A stretch of 64,000 nucleotides of DNA from Microbacterium yannicii PS01 (GTDB lineage: Bacteria > Actinomycetota > Actinomycetes > Actinomycetales > Microbacteriaceae), in contig NZ_CAJF01000008.1 of NCBI RefSeq assembly GCF_000304335.1, positions 1-64,000 of the forward strand, written 5' to 3'. The notes below the pieces were generated by a model, which was not told the DNA's origin, searched no databases, and saw nothing but the letters and a program-made list of their open reading frames with translations. Positions 25,217 through 38,213 of the stretch are shown in pieces (position 1 is the first letter of the stretch; each line of letters opens with the position of its first letter). A program made the translations under genes and the position numbers.

Positions 25217-25248
25217 AGAGGACCGGATGCCGAGGCATCCGGTCCTCT
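25217..25248 (+). terminator. Terminator after groES
   Basis: A 14-bp perfect stem (25217-25230 with 25235-25248) with a CGAG loop and pyrimidine-rich 3' flank. The stem is built around GGATGC/GCATCC, a core shared with three other terminators in the window. Confidence 0.8.
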
Positions 25249-25349
25249 CTGCTGTCTGCAGCAAGCATGTGGCAGAAACCGGCCGCACATCGGCAGGAAG
25301 ACGGATGCCGCAGCGGCCGTCCGTCGACCGTGCCCTGCCGACTCGGCCG

Positions 25350-25355
25350 TAGGCT
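25350..25355 (+). promoter_or_regulatory. -10 box for leaderless rarD
   Basis: TAGGCT ends 6 nt before the GTG at 25362. Confidence 0.6.
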
Positions 25356-25361
25356 GAACAG

Positions 25362-26372
25362 GTGAGCTCCGATTCGTCTTCGACCCCGCGGACCGGAGAC
25401 ACCGACGAACTGGCAGAGGCCGCCGCGTCCACCGCCGGTGTCGCGCTTCCGCCCGCATCGGCGGACGCCGGCCGAGAGCGCACCCTGGGCGGCGTGTACG
25501 CATTCTCGGCGTACTTCCTCTGGGGCTTCCTGCCGCTGTACTTCATCCTGCTCGCGCCCACCGGGCCGTTCGAGCTCGTCGCGTGGCGGATCGTGCTGTC
25601 GCTGGTGTTCTGCGCGCTGCTGCTGACCGTCACGCGCACCTGGGGACGACTCGCTGCGATCTTCCGTCAGCCGCGCATTCTGGGCCTTACGGTGATCGCG
25701 GGCCTGCTCATCTACGTGAACTGGCAGGTGTTCATGTTCGGGGCTCTCAATGACAACGTCATCGAGACCAGCCTCGGCTACTTCATCAACCCCATCGCCA
25801 CCGTCCTGCTGGCGGTCCTCGTCCTGCGGGAGCGACTGCGCACGACGCAATGGGTCGCGATCGGCATCGCCGCCGCCGCGGTGGCAGTGATCATCGTCGG
25901 CTACGGCTCGTTCCCCTGGATCGCGCTCACCCTCGCCGCCAGCTTCAGCCTCTACGGCCTGGTGAAGAAGCACGTCGGACCCTCGGTCGACGCCGTCAGC
26001 GGCCTGACGCTCGAGTCCCTGTGGCTCACGCCGATTGCGGGCGTGATCCTCGCGGTCGTCGGCGGGACCACCGGCATCACGATGGGCACGGGCGGGGTCT
26101 GGCACGCCGTGCTGCTGAGCCTCGCGGGCGTCATCACGGCGATACCGCTGCTGTTCTTCGCGGCCGGCGCGCGTCGCGTGTCGCTGACGGTCATCGGGCT
26201 GCTGCAGTTCGTCGCCCCGATCCTGCAGTTCATCATCGGAGCGTGGGTGCTCGGCGAGCCGATGCCGATCGAGCGCTGGATCGGCTTCGCGCTGGTGTGG
26301 GTCGCCCTGAGCGTCCTGACGGTGGACTCGGTGCTTCACGCCCGGCGTGCGCGCCACACCGCGGCATCCTGA
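25362..26372 (+). CDS. rarD: RarD-type EamA-family transporter
   Basis: A 336-residue protein with about ten membrane helices starting after a 45-residue polar N-terminus. GVYAFSAYFLWGFLPLYF, NWQVFMFGALN and ETSLGYFINPI are typical of RarD (historically chloramphenicol-sensitivity protein), a drug/metabolite transporter family member. The substrate is unknown. The GTG start agrees with the leaderless -10 box. It is monocistronic and convergent with the copper operon. Confidence 0.9.
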   Translation: MSSDSSSTPRTGDTDELAEAAASTAGVALPPASADAGRERTLGGVYAFSAYFLWGFLPLYFILLAPTGPFELVAWRIVLSLVFCALLLTVTRTWGRLAAIFRQPRILGLTVIAGLLIYVNWQVFMFGALNDNVIETSLGYFINPIATVLLAVLVLRERLRTTQWVAIGIAAAAVAVIIVGYGSFPWIALTLAASFSLYGLVKKHVGPSVDAVSGLTLESLWLTPIAGVILAVVGGTTGITMGTGGVWHAVLLSLAGVITAIPLLFFAAGARRVSLTVIGLLQFVAPILQFIIGAWVLGEPMPIERWIGFALVWVALSVLTVDSVLHARRARHTAAS

Positions 26373-26402
26373 ACCGTTCGCCGAACCGCCCCGACTGGTC
26401 CC

Positions 26403-26746
26403 TCAGCGGACTAGGCGGGCGATCGCCTGCGAGGCCTCGGTGATCTTTGCGTCCGCCTCGGCGCCGCCCAGCCGCGCGGCATCGACGACGCAGTGCCGCA
26501 GGTGATCGTCGAGAAGCCCGACCGCGACGGCCTCGAGCGCCGAGGTGAGCGCGCTGATCTGCGTGAGGATGTCGATGCAGTACTTCTCGTCCTCGACCAT
26601 CTTGTGGATGCCGCGGGCCTGACCCTCGATCCGCTTCATCCGGTTGAGGTACTTGTCCTTGTCGGTGATGTAGCCGTGGTGGCTCTCGCCGTCGGCGTGA
26701 TTGTGGTTGTGGTCGTGGGTGGCGGTATCGGTCACCGGGGCATCCT

Positions 26747-26750
<4 letters not shown>
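26403..26750 (-). CDS. CsoR-type copper-sensing repressor
   Basis: A 115-residue DUF156-family repressor. Copper(I) ligands are Cys58, His83 and Cys87 ([15 protein letters not shown]). The N-terminal HDHNHNH stretch is His-rich and may add metal-binding capacity. It should release the operator when Cu(I) binds. The GTG at 26750 overlaps the copA stop by 4 bp, so it is the last gene of copZ-copA-csoR, and the likely operators are the two boxes at 29443-29487. Confidence 0.9.
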
Positions 26751-29202
<2,452 letters not shown>

Positions 29203-29206
<4 letters not shown>

Positions 29207-29415
29207 CGGGAGGGGACGGCGGCGTAGCCGGCCTCGTCCACCGCGGCGACGACCTCGTCGTCGGCCAGCTCGCGCGTGGAGACCACCGTCAGAACGCCGG
29301 AAGCGGCGCTCACCTGCACCGACTCGACGCCGGCGATCTTCGACACCTCGCCGCGCACGGACGCTTCGCAGTGCCCGCACGTCATTCCCGTCACCGTGTA
29401 CTGAGCCGCAGCCAT
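29203..29415 (-). CDS. copZ: Copper chaperone CopZ-like protein
   Basis: A 70-residue HMA-domain protein with GMTCGHC (Cys13, Cys16) and the usual one-domain length. It hands Cu(I) to CopA and probably to CsoR. The ATG at 29415 follows GAAAGG. It is the first gene of the copper operon, directly downstream of two CsoR boxes. Confidence 0.9.
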
Positions 29416-29442
29416 GTCATGCCTTTCGTCGTCGCTCCATGA

Positions 29443-29487
29443 TACCCCCGCAGGGTACCTCGCCATCGAGTGTACCCCCCGTGGGTA
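29443..29487 (-). promoter_or_regulatory. Two CsoR-type operators upstream of copZ
   Basis: TACCCCCGCAGGGTA (29443-29457) and TACCCCCCGTGGGTA (29473-29487) are near-palindromes of the TACCC-GGGTA type, 30 bp apart start to start. That is about three helical turns, suiting two CsoR tetramers on one face of the DNA. Confidence 0.8.
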
Positions 29488-29647
29488 TGAAGAGATCCGC
29501 GTTTCGACCTCCGGACCGAAAAACCCCGGGTCCGACCTGTTACACATCGTTAACGAATGGCAACATTGCGAGGCTCTCCCCGCGATTAGGTTTAGGGCAT
29601 TGGGTCGGTCCCCGAGCCGGCCGCGTACACACACAGCAAGGAGCAAC

Positions 29648-30931
29648 ATGAGCGTCTTCACCCGCTCGCGCAAGTCCACCGTCCTCGGCGGCCTCGCGCT
29701 CGCCGGCGCCAGCGTCCTCGTCCTCGCCGGCTGCACCAGCGGCGGCACCGGCGGCGGCGAGCCCAGCGAAACCGCAGCCGGCCCGACCGAGGAACTGAAC
29801 CTCAAGATCGGCACCGCCCTGCCGCAGACCGGAAACCTCGCGTTCCTCGGCCCGCCCGAGGAGGCCGGCGTCGCGTATGCCGAGTCGCTCATCAACGAGT
29901 ACACCGACACCACCGGGCTGACGCTCGAGACGGTCTTCGGCGACTCGGGTGACACCGACAACAAGGCCTACGAGACCGAGATCCCCCGCCTTCTGGGCGA
30001 AGGCGTCTCCGCCATCATCGGTGCCGCGTCGTCGGGCGTCTCGCTGCAGTTCATCGACCAGGTGACCGGCGCCGGCGTCATCCAGTTCTCGCCGGCCAAC
30101 ACGTCCGACGCGTTCACCACGTACGAGGACAACGGCCTTTACTTCCGCACGGCGCCCTCGGACGTCCTGCAGGGCGAAGTGCTCGGCAACCTCATCGCCG
30201 AAGACGGCAACCAGACGCTCGGCATGATCGTGCTGAACGACTCGTACGGCACCGGCCTGGCCGGCTACGTCACCGAGGCCTTCGAGGCCGCCGGCGGCGA
30301 GGTCGTCGCAGCTCCCACCTACAACACGGGTGACACGAGCTTCGACGCGCAGATCTCCGAGGTGCTGGCAGCCGACCCCGACGCGATCGCGCTGATCACG
30401 TTCGACGAGGTTTCCACGATCCTGCCGAGCCTGTTCGGTCAGTTCCCCGGCGACAAGCTCTACTTCGTCGACGGCAACCTGAAGAACTTCGCAGACGCCG
30501 GCTTCGCCGAGGGCTCGCTCACCGGCTCGAAGGGCACGCTCCCGGGTCTGTCGATCGACGCGATCAGCGACTTCACCGGCGAGCTCGACGCGTTCGTCGA
30601 GGCCGACGGCGGCGAGCCGCTGGCTGACTACAGCTACGCGGCCGAGTCGTTCGACGCGACCACGCTCCTCGCGCTGGCCGCTCTGGCTGCCGGCTCGACC
30701 GACTCGGCGGCCATCGCCGAGGCGCTCATCGAGGTCTCCGGCGGTTCGGGTGACGGCGAGAAGTGCGAGTCGTTCGCTGCTTGCGCCGACATCATCCTCG
30801 CGGGTGACGTCGCGGACTACGACGGCATCTCGGGCCCGATCACGTTCGACGAGGTCGGCGACCCGACCGAGGCGTCGATCGGCATCTACCAGTACGAGGA
30901 CGACAACACCTACGTCGCGTACGAGGGCTGA
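29648..30931 (+). CDS. Branched-chain amino-acid ABC transporter substrate-binding lipoprotein
   Basis: A 427-residue LivJ/K-type periplasmic-binding protein. The N-terminus is a lipoprotein signal with lipobox VLAGC (Cys29). The mature part has the family beginning IGTALPQTGNLAFLGPPEE and the GAASSGVSLQ segment. It is lipid-anchored outside the membrane and delivers ligand to LivHMGF encoded convergently downstream. The ATG at 29648 follows AAGGAG. It is transcribed separately from the permease operon. Confidence 0.92.
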   Translation: MSVFTRSRKSTVLGGLALAGASVLVLAGCTSGGTGGGEPSETAAGPTEELNLKIGTALPQTGNLAFLGPPEEAGVAYAESLINEYTDTTGLTLETVFGDSGDTDNKAYETEIPRLLGEGVSAIIGAASSGVSLQFIDQVTGAGVIQFSPANTSDAFTTYEDNGLYFRTAPSDVLQGEVLGNLIAEDGNQTLGMIVLNDSYGTGLAGYVTEAFEAAGGEVVAAPTYNTGDTSFDAQISEVLAADPDAIALITFDEVSTILPSLFGQFPGDKLYFVDGNLKNFADAGFAEGSLTGSKGTLPGLSIDAISDFTGELDAFVEADGGEPLADYSYAAESFDATTLLALAALAAGSTDSAAIAEALIEVSGGSGDGEKCESFAACADIILAGDVADYDGISGPITFDEVGDPTEASIGIYQYEDDNTYVAYEG

Positions 30932-30948
30932 GCCTCACTCACACGATC

Positions 30949-30977
30949 GGCCCCGGGTCTTCGGACTCGGGGCCTTT
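30949..30977 (+). terminator. Terminator after the binding protein gene
   Basis: An 11-bp stem with one G-U pair (30949-30959 with 30964-30974), TTCG tetraloop and TTT. Confidence 0.85.
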
Positions 30978-30995
30978 CGCGTGCCCGCTCTCACT

Positions 30996-31060
30996 CCGTT
31001 CACGGACGGAACACGCCGTGTCGAGACACACCCCGCACGGCGTGTCTCGTCCGTAAACGG
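30996..31060. repeat. 65-bp imperfect palindrome
   Basis: The arms 30996-31020 and 31036-31060 are inverted with 22 of 25 matches around a 15-nt loop. It lies between two terminators in a gene-free gap and is another REP-like palindrome. Confidence 0.65.
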
Positions 31061-31098
31061 CTCAACCGCGCGCGGGGAGGGGAGGAGGGGGTGCACGA

Positions 31099-31138
31099 AG
31101 AAGAGGGGACGGATGCCTCGGCATCCGTCCCCTCTTCT
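31099..31138 (-). terminator. Terminator of the liv operon
   Basis: A perfect 19-bp stem (31099-31117 with 31120-31138), just after the livF stop on the minus strand, with the GGATGCC/GGCATCC core. Confidence 0.8.
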
Positions 31139-31152
31139 CGAACTCGTCCGGG

Positions 31153-31893
31153 TCAGGTGCCCAGCGTGCCGAGGTAGAGCTCGGTGACCTTGGGGTCGTT
31201 CAGCAGCTCCCGGCCTGTTCCGGTGTACGCGTCACGGCCCTGGTCGAGGACGTAGCCGCGGTCGCAGATCTGCAGGCAGCGGCGCGCGTTCTGCTCGACC
31301 ATGATGCAGGTCACGCCGGCCTTGTTGATCTCGGAGACGCGGATGAACGCCTCGTCCTGGCGGACGGGGGAGAGGCCTGCGGAGGGCTCGTCGAGCAAGA
31401 GCACCTTCGGGTCCATCATCAGAGCGCGGCTCATGGCGACCATCTGCCGCTCGCCGCCCGAGAGGGACCCCGCGCGCTGCTTGAGGCGCTTGCCCAGCTC
31501 GGAGAAGATGCCGGTGACGAATTCGAGACGCTCCTTGTAGGCGCTGGGCCGCTGATAGAGGCCCATCTGCAGGTTCTCTTCGATGGTGAGGCTCGGGAAG
31601 ACGTTGTTGTTCTGCGGGATGAACCCCACGCCCCGAGCGACGAGCTTGTTCGCCCGCAGCCCGGTGATGTCATCACCCTCGAGCGACACCGTGCCGCTGC
31701 GGACGTTGACCTGCCCGAAGATCGCCTTGAGGAGGGTCGACTTGCCGGCGCCGTTCGGCCCGATGATGCCGATGAGCTCGCCCTGTTCGGCGACCAGGCT
31801 GCAGCCGTTGAGGATGTTCACGCCCGGCAGGTAGCCGGCGTGCACGTCGTCGACGACGACGACGGGCGTGCCCGTCGCGGTGGGAGCGGTCAC
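31153..31893 (-). CDS. livF: Branched-chain amino-acid ABC transporter ATP-binding protein LivF
   Basis: A 246-residue ATPase. Walker A is GPNGAGKST (45-53), the signature LSGGERQMVAMSRAL and Walker B VLLLDEPSAGL. The family segment PQNNNVFPSLTIEENL is present. The GTG at 31893 overlaps the livG stop by 4 bp; the larger open frame upstream is shadow of livG. Last gene of the liv operon. Confidence 0.92.
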   Translation of the reverse strand: MTAPTATGTPVVVVDDVHAGYLPGVNILNGCSLVAEQGELIGIIGPNGAGKSTLLKAIFGQVNVRSGTVSLEGDDITGLRANKLVARGVGFIPQNNNVFPSLTIEENLQMGLYQRPSAYKERLEFVTGIFSELGKRLKQRAGSLSGGERQMVAMSRALMMDPKVLLLDEPSAGLSPVRQDEAFIRVSEINKAGVTCIMVEQNARRCLQICDRGYVLDQGRDAYTGTGRELLNDPKVTELYLGTLGT

Positions 31894-32969
31894 TTGACGT
31901 CCTCCTCTTCCTCTTCGGCCAGGCCTTCGTCGACGAGGACCGCGGCATCCGCTGCGGCCGACGCCGCGGCATCCGTCGTCGGATCGGCCTCGATGACGTT
32001 GATGCGACCGGTCACGACACCGAGGTCGAGATCCTGGTGCGCACCGAGGTATGCGTCGATGACCGCGGGGTTCCTCATGACGGACGTCGGGTCGCCTTCG
32101 GCCACAATGCGGCCCTCGGCCATCACGACGACCCAGTCGGCGATGTGGCGCACCATGTGCATGTCGTGCTCGACGAAGAGCACGGTCATGCCCTCGTCCT
32201 TGAGATCGAGGATCTTGTCGAGCAGCGACTGCGTGAGGGCCGGGTTGACGCCGGCCATCGGCTCGTCGAGCATCACGAGCGTCGGCTCGGTCATGAGCGA
32301 CCGTGCCATCTCGAGGAGCTTGCGCTGTCCGCCCGAGAGGCTCGCCGCGAAGTCGTCGGCCTTCGCGTCGAGCTTGAACTTCTTCAGCAGGCCCATCGCC
32401 CGGTCTTCGAACTCGGCGTCCTGCGAGCGCCAGATCGTCGGAATAAGGCTCGCGAAGAACTTCTCGCCGCGCTGATTCTGCGCGCCCAGCTTCATGTTCT
32501 CCATGACGGTGAGCAGGCCCAGCGCCTTCGTGAGCTGGAACGTGCGGACCAGTCCGCGGCGTGCCACCTTGTAGGCCGGGACGCCCGACAGCGACTTGCC
32601 TTCGAACGACCACGTGCCCTGATCGGGCTGGTCGAAGCCGGTGAGCAGGTTGAACAGCGTGGTCTTGCCCGCGCCGTTCGGGCCGATGAGGGCGGTGATC
32701 GCGCCACGCGGGATCTCGAGGTGATCGACGTCGACGGCCGTCACGCCTCCGAACGTCCGGCGCACGCCATCGGCCACGATGATCGGGTCCACCTTCGCGA
32801 CGCCTGGTACGGCCTCGCCGACGTGCAGGCCGGTGGTCTTGGCGCGCGCCACCGGCGCCGAGCCCATATCAGCGGTCGATCCGGTGACCGGCGACGGTTC
32901 GTTCGGGATGCTGTGGCCCGAAGCCTCGTTACTTGAGGTGCTGTTACTTGAGGAGTCGTTACTTGACAA
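31890..32969 (-). CDS. livG: Branched-chain amino-acid ABC transporter ATP-binding protein LivG
   Basis: A 359-residue ATPase, longer than usual LivG (about 255). The core starts near residue 62; Walker A is GPNGAGKTT (96-104) and the signature LSGGQRKLLEMARSL, with RRGLVRTFQ typical of LivG. Extra N-terminal (Ser/Asn-rich) and C-terminal (Ala/Asp/Glu-rich) tails look disordered. I chose TTG at 32969 because AAGGAG lies 7 nt upstream and no better start follows; ATG at 32867 is the alternative (325 residues). The N-terminus is encoded by a 15-bp triplication that also includes the livM stop. Confidence 0.85.
   Translation of the reverse strand: MSSNDSSSNSTSSNEASGHSIPNEPSPVTGSTADMGSAPVARAKTTGLHVGEAVPGVAKVDPIIVADGVRRTFGGVTAVDVDHLEIPRGAITALIGPNGAGKTTLFNLLTGFDQPDQGTWSFEGKSLSGVPAYKVARRGLVRTFQLTKALGLLTVMENMKLGAQNQRGEKFFASLIPTIWRSQDAEFEDRAMGLLKKFKLDAKADDFAASLSGGQRKLLEMARSLMTEPTLVMLDEPMAGVNPALTQSLLDKILDLKDEGMTVLFVEHDMHMVRHIADWVVVMAEGRIVAEGDPTSVMRNPAVIDAYLGAHQDLDLGVVTGRINVIEADPTTDAAASAAADAAVLVDEGLAEEEEEDVK
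32922..32966 (-). repeat. Three 15-bp tandem repeats at the livM-livG junction
   Basis: The unit begins TCAAGTAAC and occurs three times on the minus strand. The first copy contains the livM stop codon and all three encode Ser-Ser-Asn at the LivG N-terminus. Confidence 0.8.
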
Positions 32970-33939
32970 AGGTCAGCTCCTTCTTGTTGCCGAGGATCCC
33001 CTGCGGCATGAAGATCACGAGCAGCATGAGCGCGACGCCCACGAGGATGAAGCGGAGCGTGCCCGCCTGGATCTGGTTGAGCCCCGGAAGCAGCCCGGCC
33101 GTGGCCATCGCCGGCAGCACGTTCGACAGGAACGTCTGCAGCGCCCAGAAGATCAGCGAGCCGAGCAGCGGTCCGAAGACCGTCGCGGCGCCACCGAGCA
33201 GGAGAGCGGTCCAGATGAAGAACGTCAGCGACGTGACATAGACGCCCGGGCTGACGGCCGAGGGAAGCGCGTAGACGATGCCGCCGGCCGCGGCGAGCAT
33301 GCCGCCGAGCACGAGGGCCTGCATCTTGTAGGCGAAGACGTTCTTGCCGAGCGAGCGGACGGCGTCCTCGTCCTCGCGGATGCCCTTGAGGGTGCGCCCC
33401 CACGGGCTGCGCGTCAGCATCCAGACGACGAGGGCGGCGATGCCAAGCGTCACCAGGCCCATGATGCGGACCCACCAGCCGGTCTCGTTGTACATCCAGG
33501 GACCGAAGCCGTACTCGCCCTGCGGGATCGGGTTCGAGGAGCGGAAGCTGGCGTGGTACCCGCTCAAGCCGTCGGCCGAACCGGTGACGTCGTCGAACGC
33601 CGTCGTGAGGAAGAGCAGGCGCACGACCTCGGCCGCCGCGATCGTCACGATGGCGAGGTAGTCGCCGCGCAGGCGCAGGGTCGGGATGCCGAGGATGAGC
33701 GCGAAGATCGCCGCTGCAGCCAGGCCGATCAGCGCGCCGGCCCACCAGGGGAGGCCGAACGAGAGGATCGAGATGGCGTAGCCGTAGGCGCCGATGGCCA
33801 TGAAGCCGGCGATGCCCATGTTGATGAGGCCCGCGTAGCCGAAGTGCACGGCGAGTCCGAGAGCGGCCAGCGCGTAGCCGATCGTCGCCGGGCTGAGGAT
33901 CGACGAGGCCGTGTTCGAGAGAATCTGAATCCAGTCCAT
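32959..33939 (-). CDS. livM: Branched-chain amino-acid ABC transporter permease LivM
   Basis: A 326-residue permease with about eight membrane helices and the family segments HFGYAGLINMGIAGFMAIGA, LRLRGDYLAIVTIAAAEVVR and SPWGRTLKGIREDEDAV. The ATG at 33939 begins MDWIQIL; longer frames are shadow of livH. It overlaps the livG start by 11 bp. Confidence 0.93.
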   Translation of the reverse strand: MDWIQILSNTASSILSPATIGYALAALGLAVHFGYAGLINMGIAGFMAIGAYGYAISILSFGLPWWAGALIGLAAAAIFALILGIPTLRLRGDYLAIVTIAAAEVVRLLFLTTAFDDVTGSADGLSGYHASFRSSNPIPQGEYGFGPWMYNETGWWVRIMGLVTLGIAALVVWMLTRSPWGRTLKGIREDEDAVRSLGKNVFAYKMQALVLGGMLAAAGGIVYALPSAVSPGVYVTSLTFFIWTALLLGGAATVFGPLLGSLIFWALQTFLSNVLPAMATAGLLPGLNQIQAGTLRFILVGVALMLLVIFMPQGILGNKKELTFVK

Positions 33940-33947
33940 GGGTGGTC

Positions 33948-35246
33948 CTAACCGATCCGCTCGCGTCGTCCGAGGATTCCCTGTGGGCGGAACAACAGGA
34001 TGACGATGAGGATGAAGAGTGCGCTGGCGTACTTGAGGTCGGCGGGGATCCACAGGCTCGACACCTCGACGAGCAGACCCACGATGATCGCACCGACGAG
34101 CGCGCCGTAGGCGGTGCCGAGTCCGCCGAGCACGACGGCGGCGAACATGAGCAGCAGGATCTGGGCGCCCATGTCCCACTTGATGCCGGGACGGTAGTAG
34201 GCGTACAGGATGCCGGCGAGACCGGCCAGGCCTCCCGCTACGATCCAGACCACACGGACCACCGAATCCACGTCGATGCCCGACGCCGCGGCCAGCGACG
34301 GGTTGTCGGAGATCGCGCGTGTCGCCTTGCCCATGCGGGAGCGGGTGAGCCACAGGGCGAAGCCGACGATGACGATGATGGAGATCGCCAGCGACACCAT
34401 GTCGATGACGCTGAGCTCCACGGCTCCGAACAGCGGGATCTTCGCCTCGGCCGAGAACGGCAGCTGCAGCGTGCCACCGCCGATGAAGAGCTGGAAGGTG
34501 TACCGCAGCGCCAGTGACAGGCCGATGCTCACGATCATGAGCTGCACGACTCCGACCCGCCGTCGACGCAGAGGTCGCCACAGGATCGCGTCGAGCACGA
34601 AGCCGAGCACGGCGCTCAGGATCACGGCGAAGGGATATCCGAGCCACCAGGGCAGCGCCAGGCTGGCCGGCCCGACGAGGAAGAACGCGGCGATCGCGCC
34701 GAAGGTCACCATCTCGCCGTGGGCGAAGTTCGAGATGCCCGTTGTGCCGTAGACCAGCGAGAGGCCGATCGCGGCGAGCGCGAGCATGAGACCGAAGCTG
34801 AGGCCCTGGATGATGCGCTGGATCAGCTGGTCGAAGAAGCTCGTGACGTTGCGCTCGCCCTCGCCGATGAAGAAGTTGACGGTCACACGGCCGCCCTGCC
34901 CCATCTCGACTTCCTTGACGTTGGGCGTGTCGTCGGCGCCCTCGGCGTCGACGACGGCGATGCCTTCGGGCAGCGTGTCCTCATCGAGGGTGACGACGTA
35001 GGTCTCGCCGCGCTCGGGGACTCCCACGCGCCACTGCCCCTCGGCATCCGTCTCGACTTCCTGCTCACCCCCTGGGCCGTCGATCGTCAGGGCGACGCCC
35101 TCGAGCGGCTCGCCGTCGAGCTGCACATTGCCGCTGATGCGGTAGGGATCGTCTTCGGCGGCAAGGGCCGGCGTCGCGGTGGCGAACAGCCCGAGCAGAA
35201 TGAGCAGCAAGCCGAAGAGCGCAGCTGTAGCGCGCACTCCGGTCAT
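33948..35246 (-). CDS. livH: LivH permease with N-terminal signal peptide and carboxypeptidase-regulatory-like domain
   Basis: A 432-residue fusion. Residues 1-30 are a signal peptide (cleavage after ATPALA). Residues 35-127 form a beta-rich domain resembling carboxypeptidase-regulatory/CNA_B modules (YRISGNVQLDGEPLEGVALT, TDAEGQWRVGVP). From about 138 to the end is a normal LivH permease (LALAAIGLSLVYGTTGISNF, GIDVDSVVRVVWIVAGGLAG). The extra domain should sit outside the membrane and could contact the binding lipoprotein or the cell wall. The ATG at 35246 was preferred over a start at 35324 because it gives a proper signal peptide. First gene of livH-M-G-F. Confidence 0.87.
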   Translation of the reverse strand: MTGVRATAALFGLLLILLGLFATATPALAAEDDPYRISGNVQLDGEPLEGVALTIDGPGGEQEVETDAEGQWRVGVPERGETYVVTLDEDTLPEGIAVVDAEGADDTPNVKEVEMGQGGRVTVNFFIGEGERNVTSFFDQLIQRIIQGLSFGLMLALAAIGLSLVYGTTGISNFAHGEMVTFGAIAAFFLVGPASLALPWWLGYPFAVILSAVLGFVLDAILWRPLRRRRVGVVQLMIVSIGLSLALRYTFQLFIGGGTLQLPFSAEAKIPLFGAVELSVIDMVSLAISIIVIVGFALWLTRSRMGKATRAISDNPSLAAASGIDVDSVVRVVWIVAGGLAGLAGILYAYYRPGIKWDMGAQILLLMFAAVVLGGLGTAYGALVGAIIVGLLVEVSSLWIPADLKYASALFILIVILLFRPQGILGRRERIG

Positions 35247-35354
35247 GCGTCTCGCGGTCACAGTCGCAGGACCCACAAAACCTCCAGTAGCGGCATCACG
35301 CGTACACCGAAGCTCGGGTCGCATCGGCCGTGATGAACGACGCTACGACTGTAA

Positions 35355-37094
<1,740 letters not shown>

Positions 37095-37152
37095 TCCGGC
37101 GACAGGAGCGGCATCCGTTCTCTGTCTCGGCGGCGGGGCCGCGTGTCCGCTG

Positions 37153-37237
37153 CTCACAGACTTCGCGGATTCGCGCGAATCTCGCAGGATCTTCCCGGAT
37201 CCGTGCGAGGTCGGCGCGACTCTGCGAGCTTTGTGAG
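37153..37237. repeat. 85-bp palindromic element upstream of the DUF559 gene
   Basis: It starts CTCACAGACTTCGC and ends in GCTTTGTGAG, giving an imperfect terminal inverted repeat. The 12-mer CACAGACTTCGC recurs at 38232-38243 on the far side of the gene. Confidence 0.55.
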
Positions 37238-37334
37238 ATCCGTCCCTTCCTCCCCCACGCGTGGTGAGGGGAAGCTCTTCACAGAGTGCAGGTTCTTTGG
37301 TCCTGCGAGCCGACTCGGCTCACAAGCTGTCCGT

Positions 37335-38204
37335 ATGGCGGCCAGGAGGAAGACAGTCGACGAGCTGCTCGCCTGGCTGATGAACCGAGGCGGCATCGCC
37401 CACAGGAATGAGGCGCTGCGTGCGGGATTCGCGATCGCGCTCGTCCGCTCATTCGTGCGCGAGGGACATGCCCAGCTCGTGCGTCGGGTATGGCTCACCC
37501 ATCCGACTGCCCCGGAAGACCTGCGGACGGCGGCATCATCGGGCGGGAGCATCAGCTGCACCAGCCTCGCTCGGCGGAGAGGATGGTGGATGCCGGAGAC
37601 CGTCGGCACCGAGTTGCACCTGCATCTCAGGCCCGGCTCGGCGTCCACCGGACTCGGGGACGGATGGGAGGGGGTGACGCACTGGACCAAGCCGCTGATC
37701 CCTTCCGAGCGCGCACTCACCGGGACAGTGGAGGATGCGCTGCTCCATATCGCCACCTGTCTCGACCGAGACACCGCGCTCGTGGTCTGGGAGTCGGCCA
37801 GCCGGACGGAGCGCATCGCGCCGCAGACGCTCAGGGGCATGGGATGGACGTCGATCGCTGCTCGCGAACTCGCCGGCGCGGTCACGGGCCTTTCTGACTC
37901 CGGGCTCGAGACCCTCGTCGTGACGCCACTGCGGCGTTGGGGGCTCGAAGTGCGGCAGCAGATCTACCTTGCCGGGCGGCCTGTCGACGTGCTGGTCGGT
38001 GATCGCCTCGTCCTTCAGATCGACGGCTACGAGTTCCACTCTTCAAGCGCGCAGCGGGCAAGAGACATCGCACACGACGCCGAGCTGAGGTTGCGGGGGT
38101 ACACCGTGCTTCGCTTCAGCTACTCACAGGTCGTACATGACTGGTCGCTCGTCGAGCGCACGGTGCGCAGCGCAGTCGGCGCTCGGCTCCATCTCGCCTC
38201 CTGA
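37335..38204 (+). CDS. DUF559 / Vsr-like endonuclease-fold protein with N-terminal helix-turn-helix
   Basis: A 289-residue protein common in actinobacteria and often called endonuclease domain-containing. The N-terminal 60 or so residues resemble a winged-helix AbiEi-type antitoxin domain. The C-terminal part has the DUF559 pattern: Glu192, VDVLVGDRLVLQIDGYEFH (Asp218, Asp230, His235) and RLRGYTVLRFSYSQVV. A nuclease role is suggested by the fold but unproven. I chose the ATG at 37335 (MAARRKTVDELL); an earlier GTG at 37143 adds residues encoded by the repeat element. It stands alone between two repeat elements. Confidence 0.7.
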   Translation: MAARRKTVDELLAWLMNRGGIAHRNEALRAGFAIALVRSFVREGHAQLVRRVWLTHPTAPEDLRTAASSGGSISCTSLARRRGWWMPETVGTELHLHLRPGSASTGLGDGWEGVTHWTKPLIPSERALTGTVEDALLHIATCLDRDTALVVWESASRTERIAPQTLRGMGWTSIAARELAGAVTGLSDSGLETLVVTPLRRWGLEVRQQIYLAGRPVDVLVGDRLVLQIDGYEFHSSSAQRARDIAHDAELRLRGYTVLRFSYSQVVHDWSLVERTVRSAVGARLHLAS

Positions 38205-38213
38205 GCGCACGGT

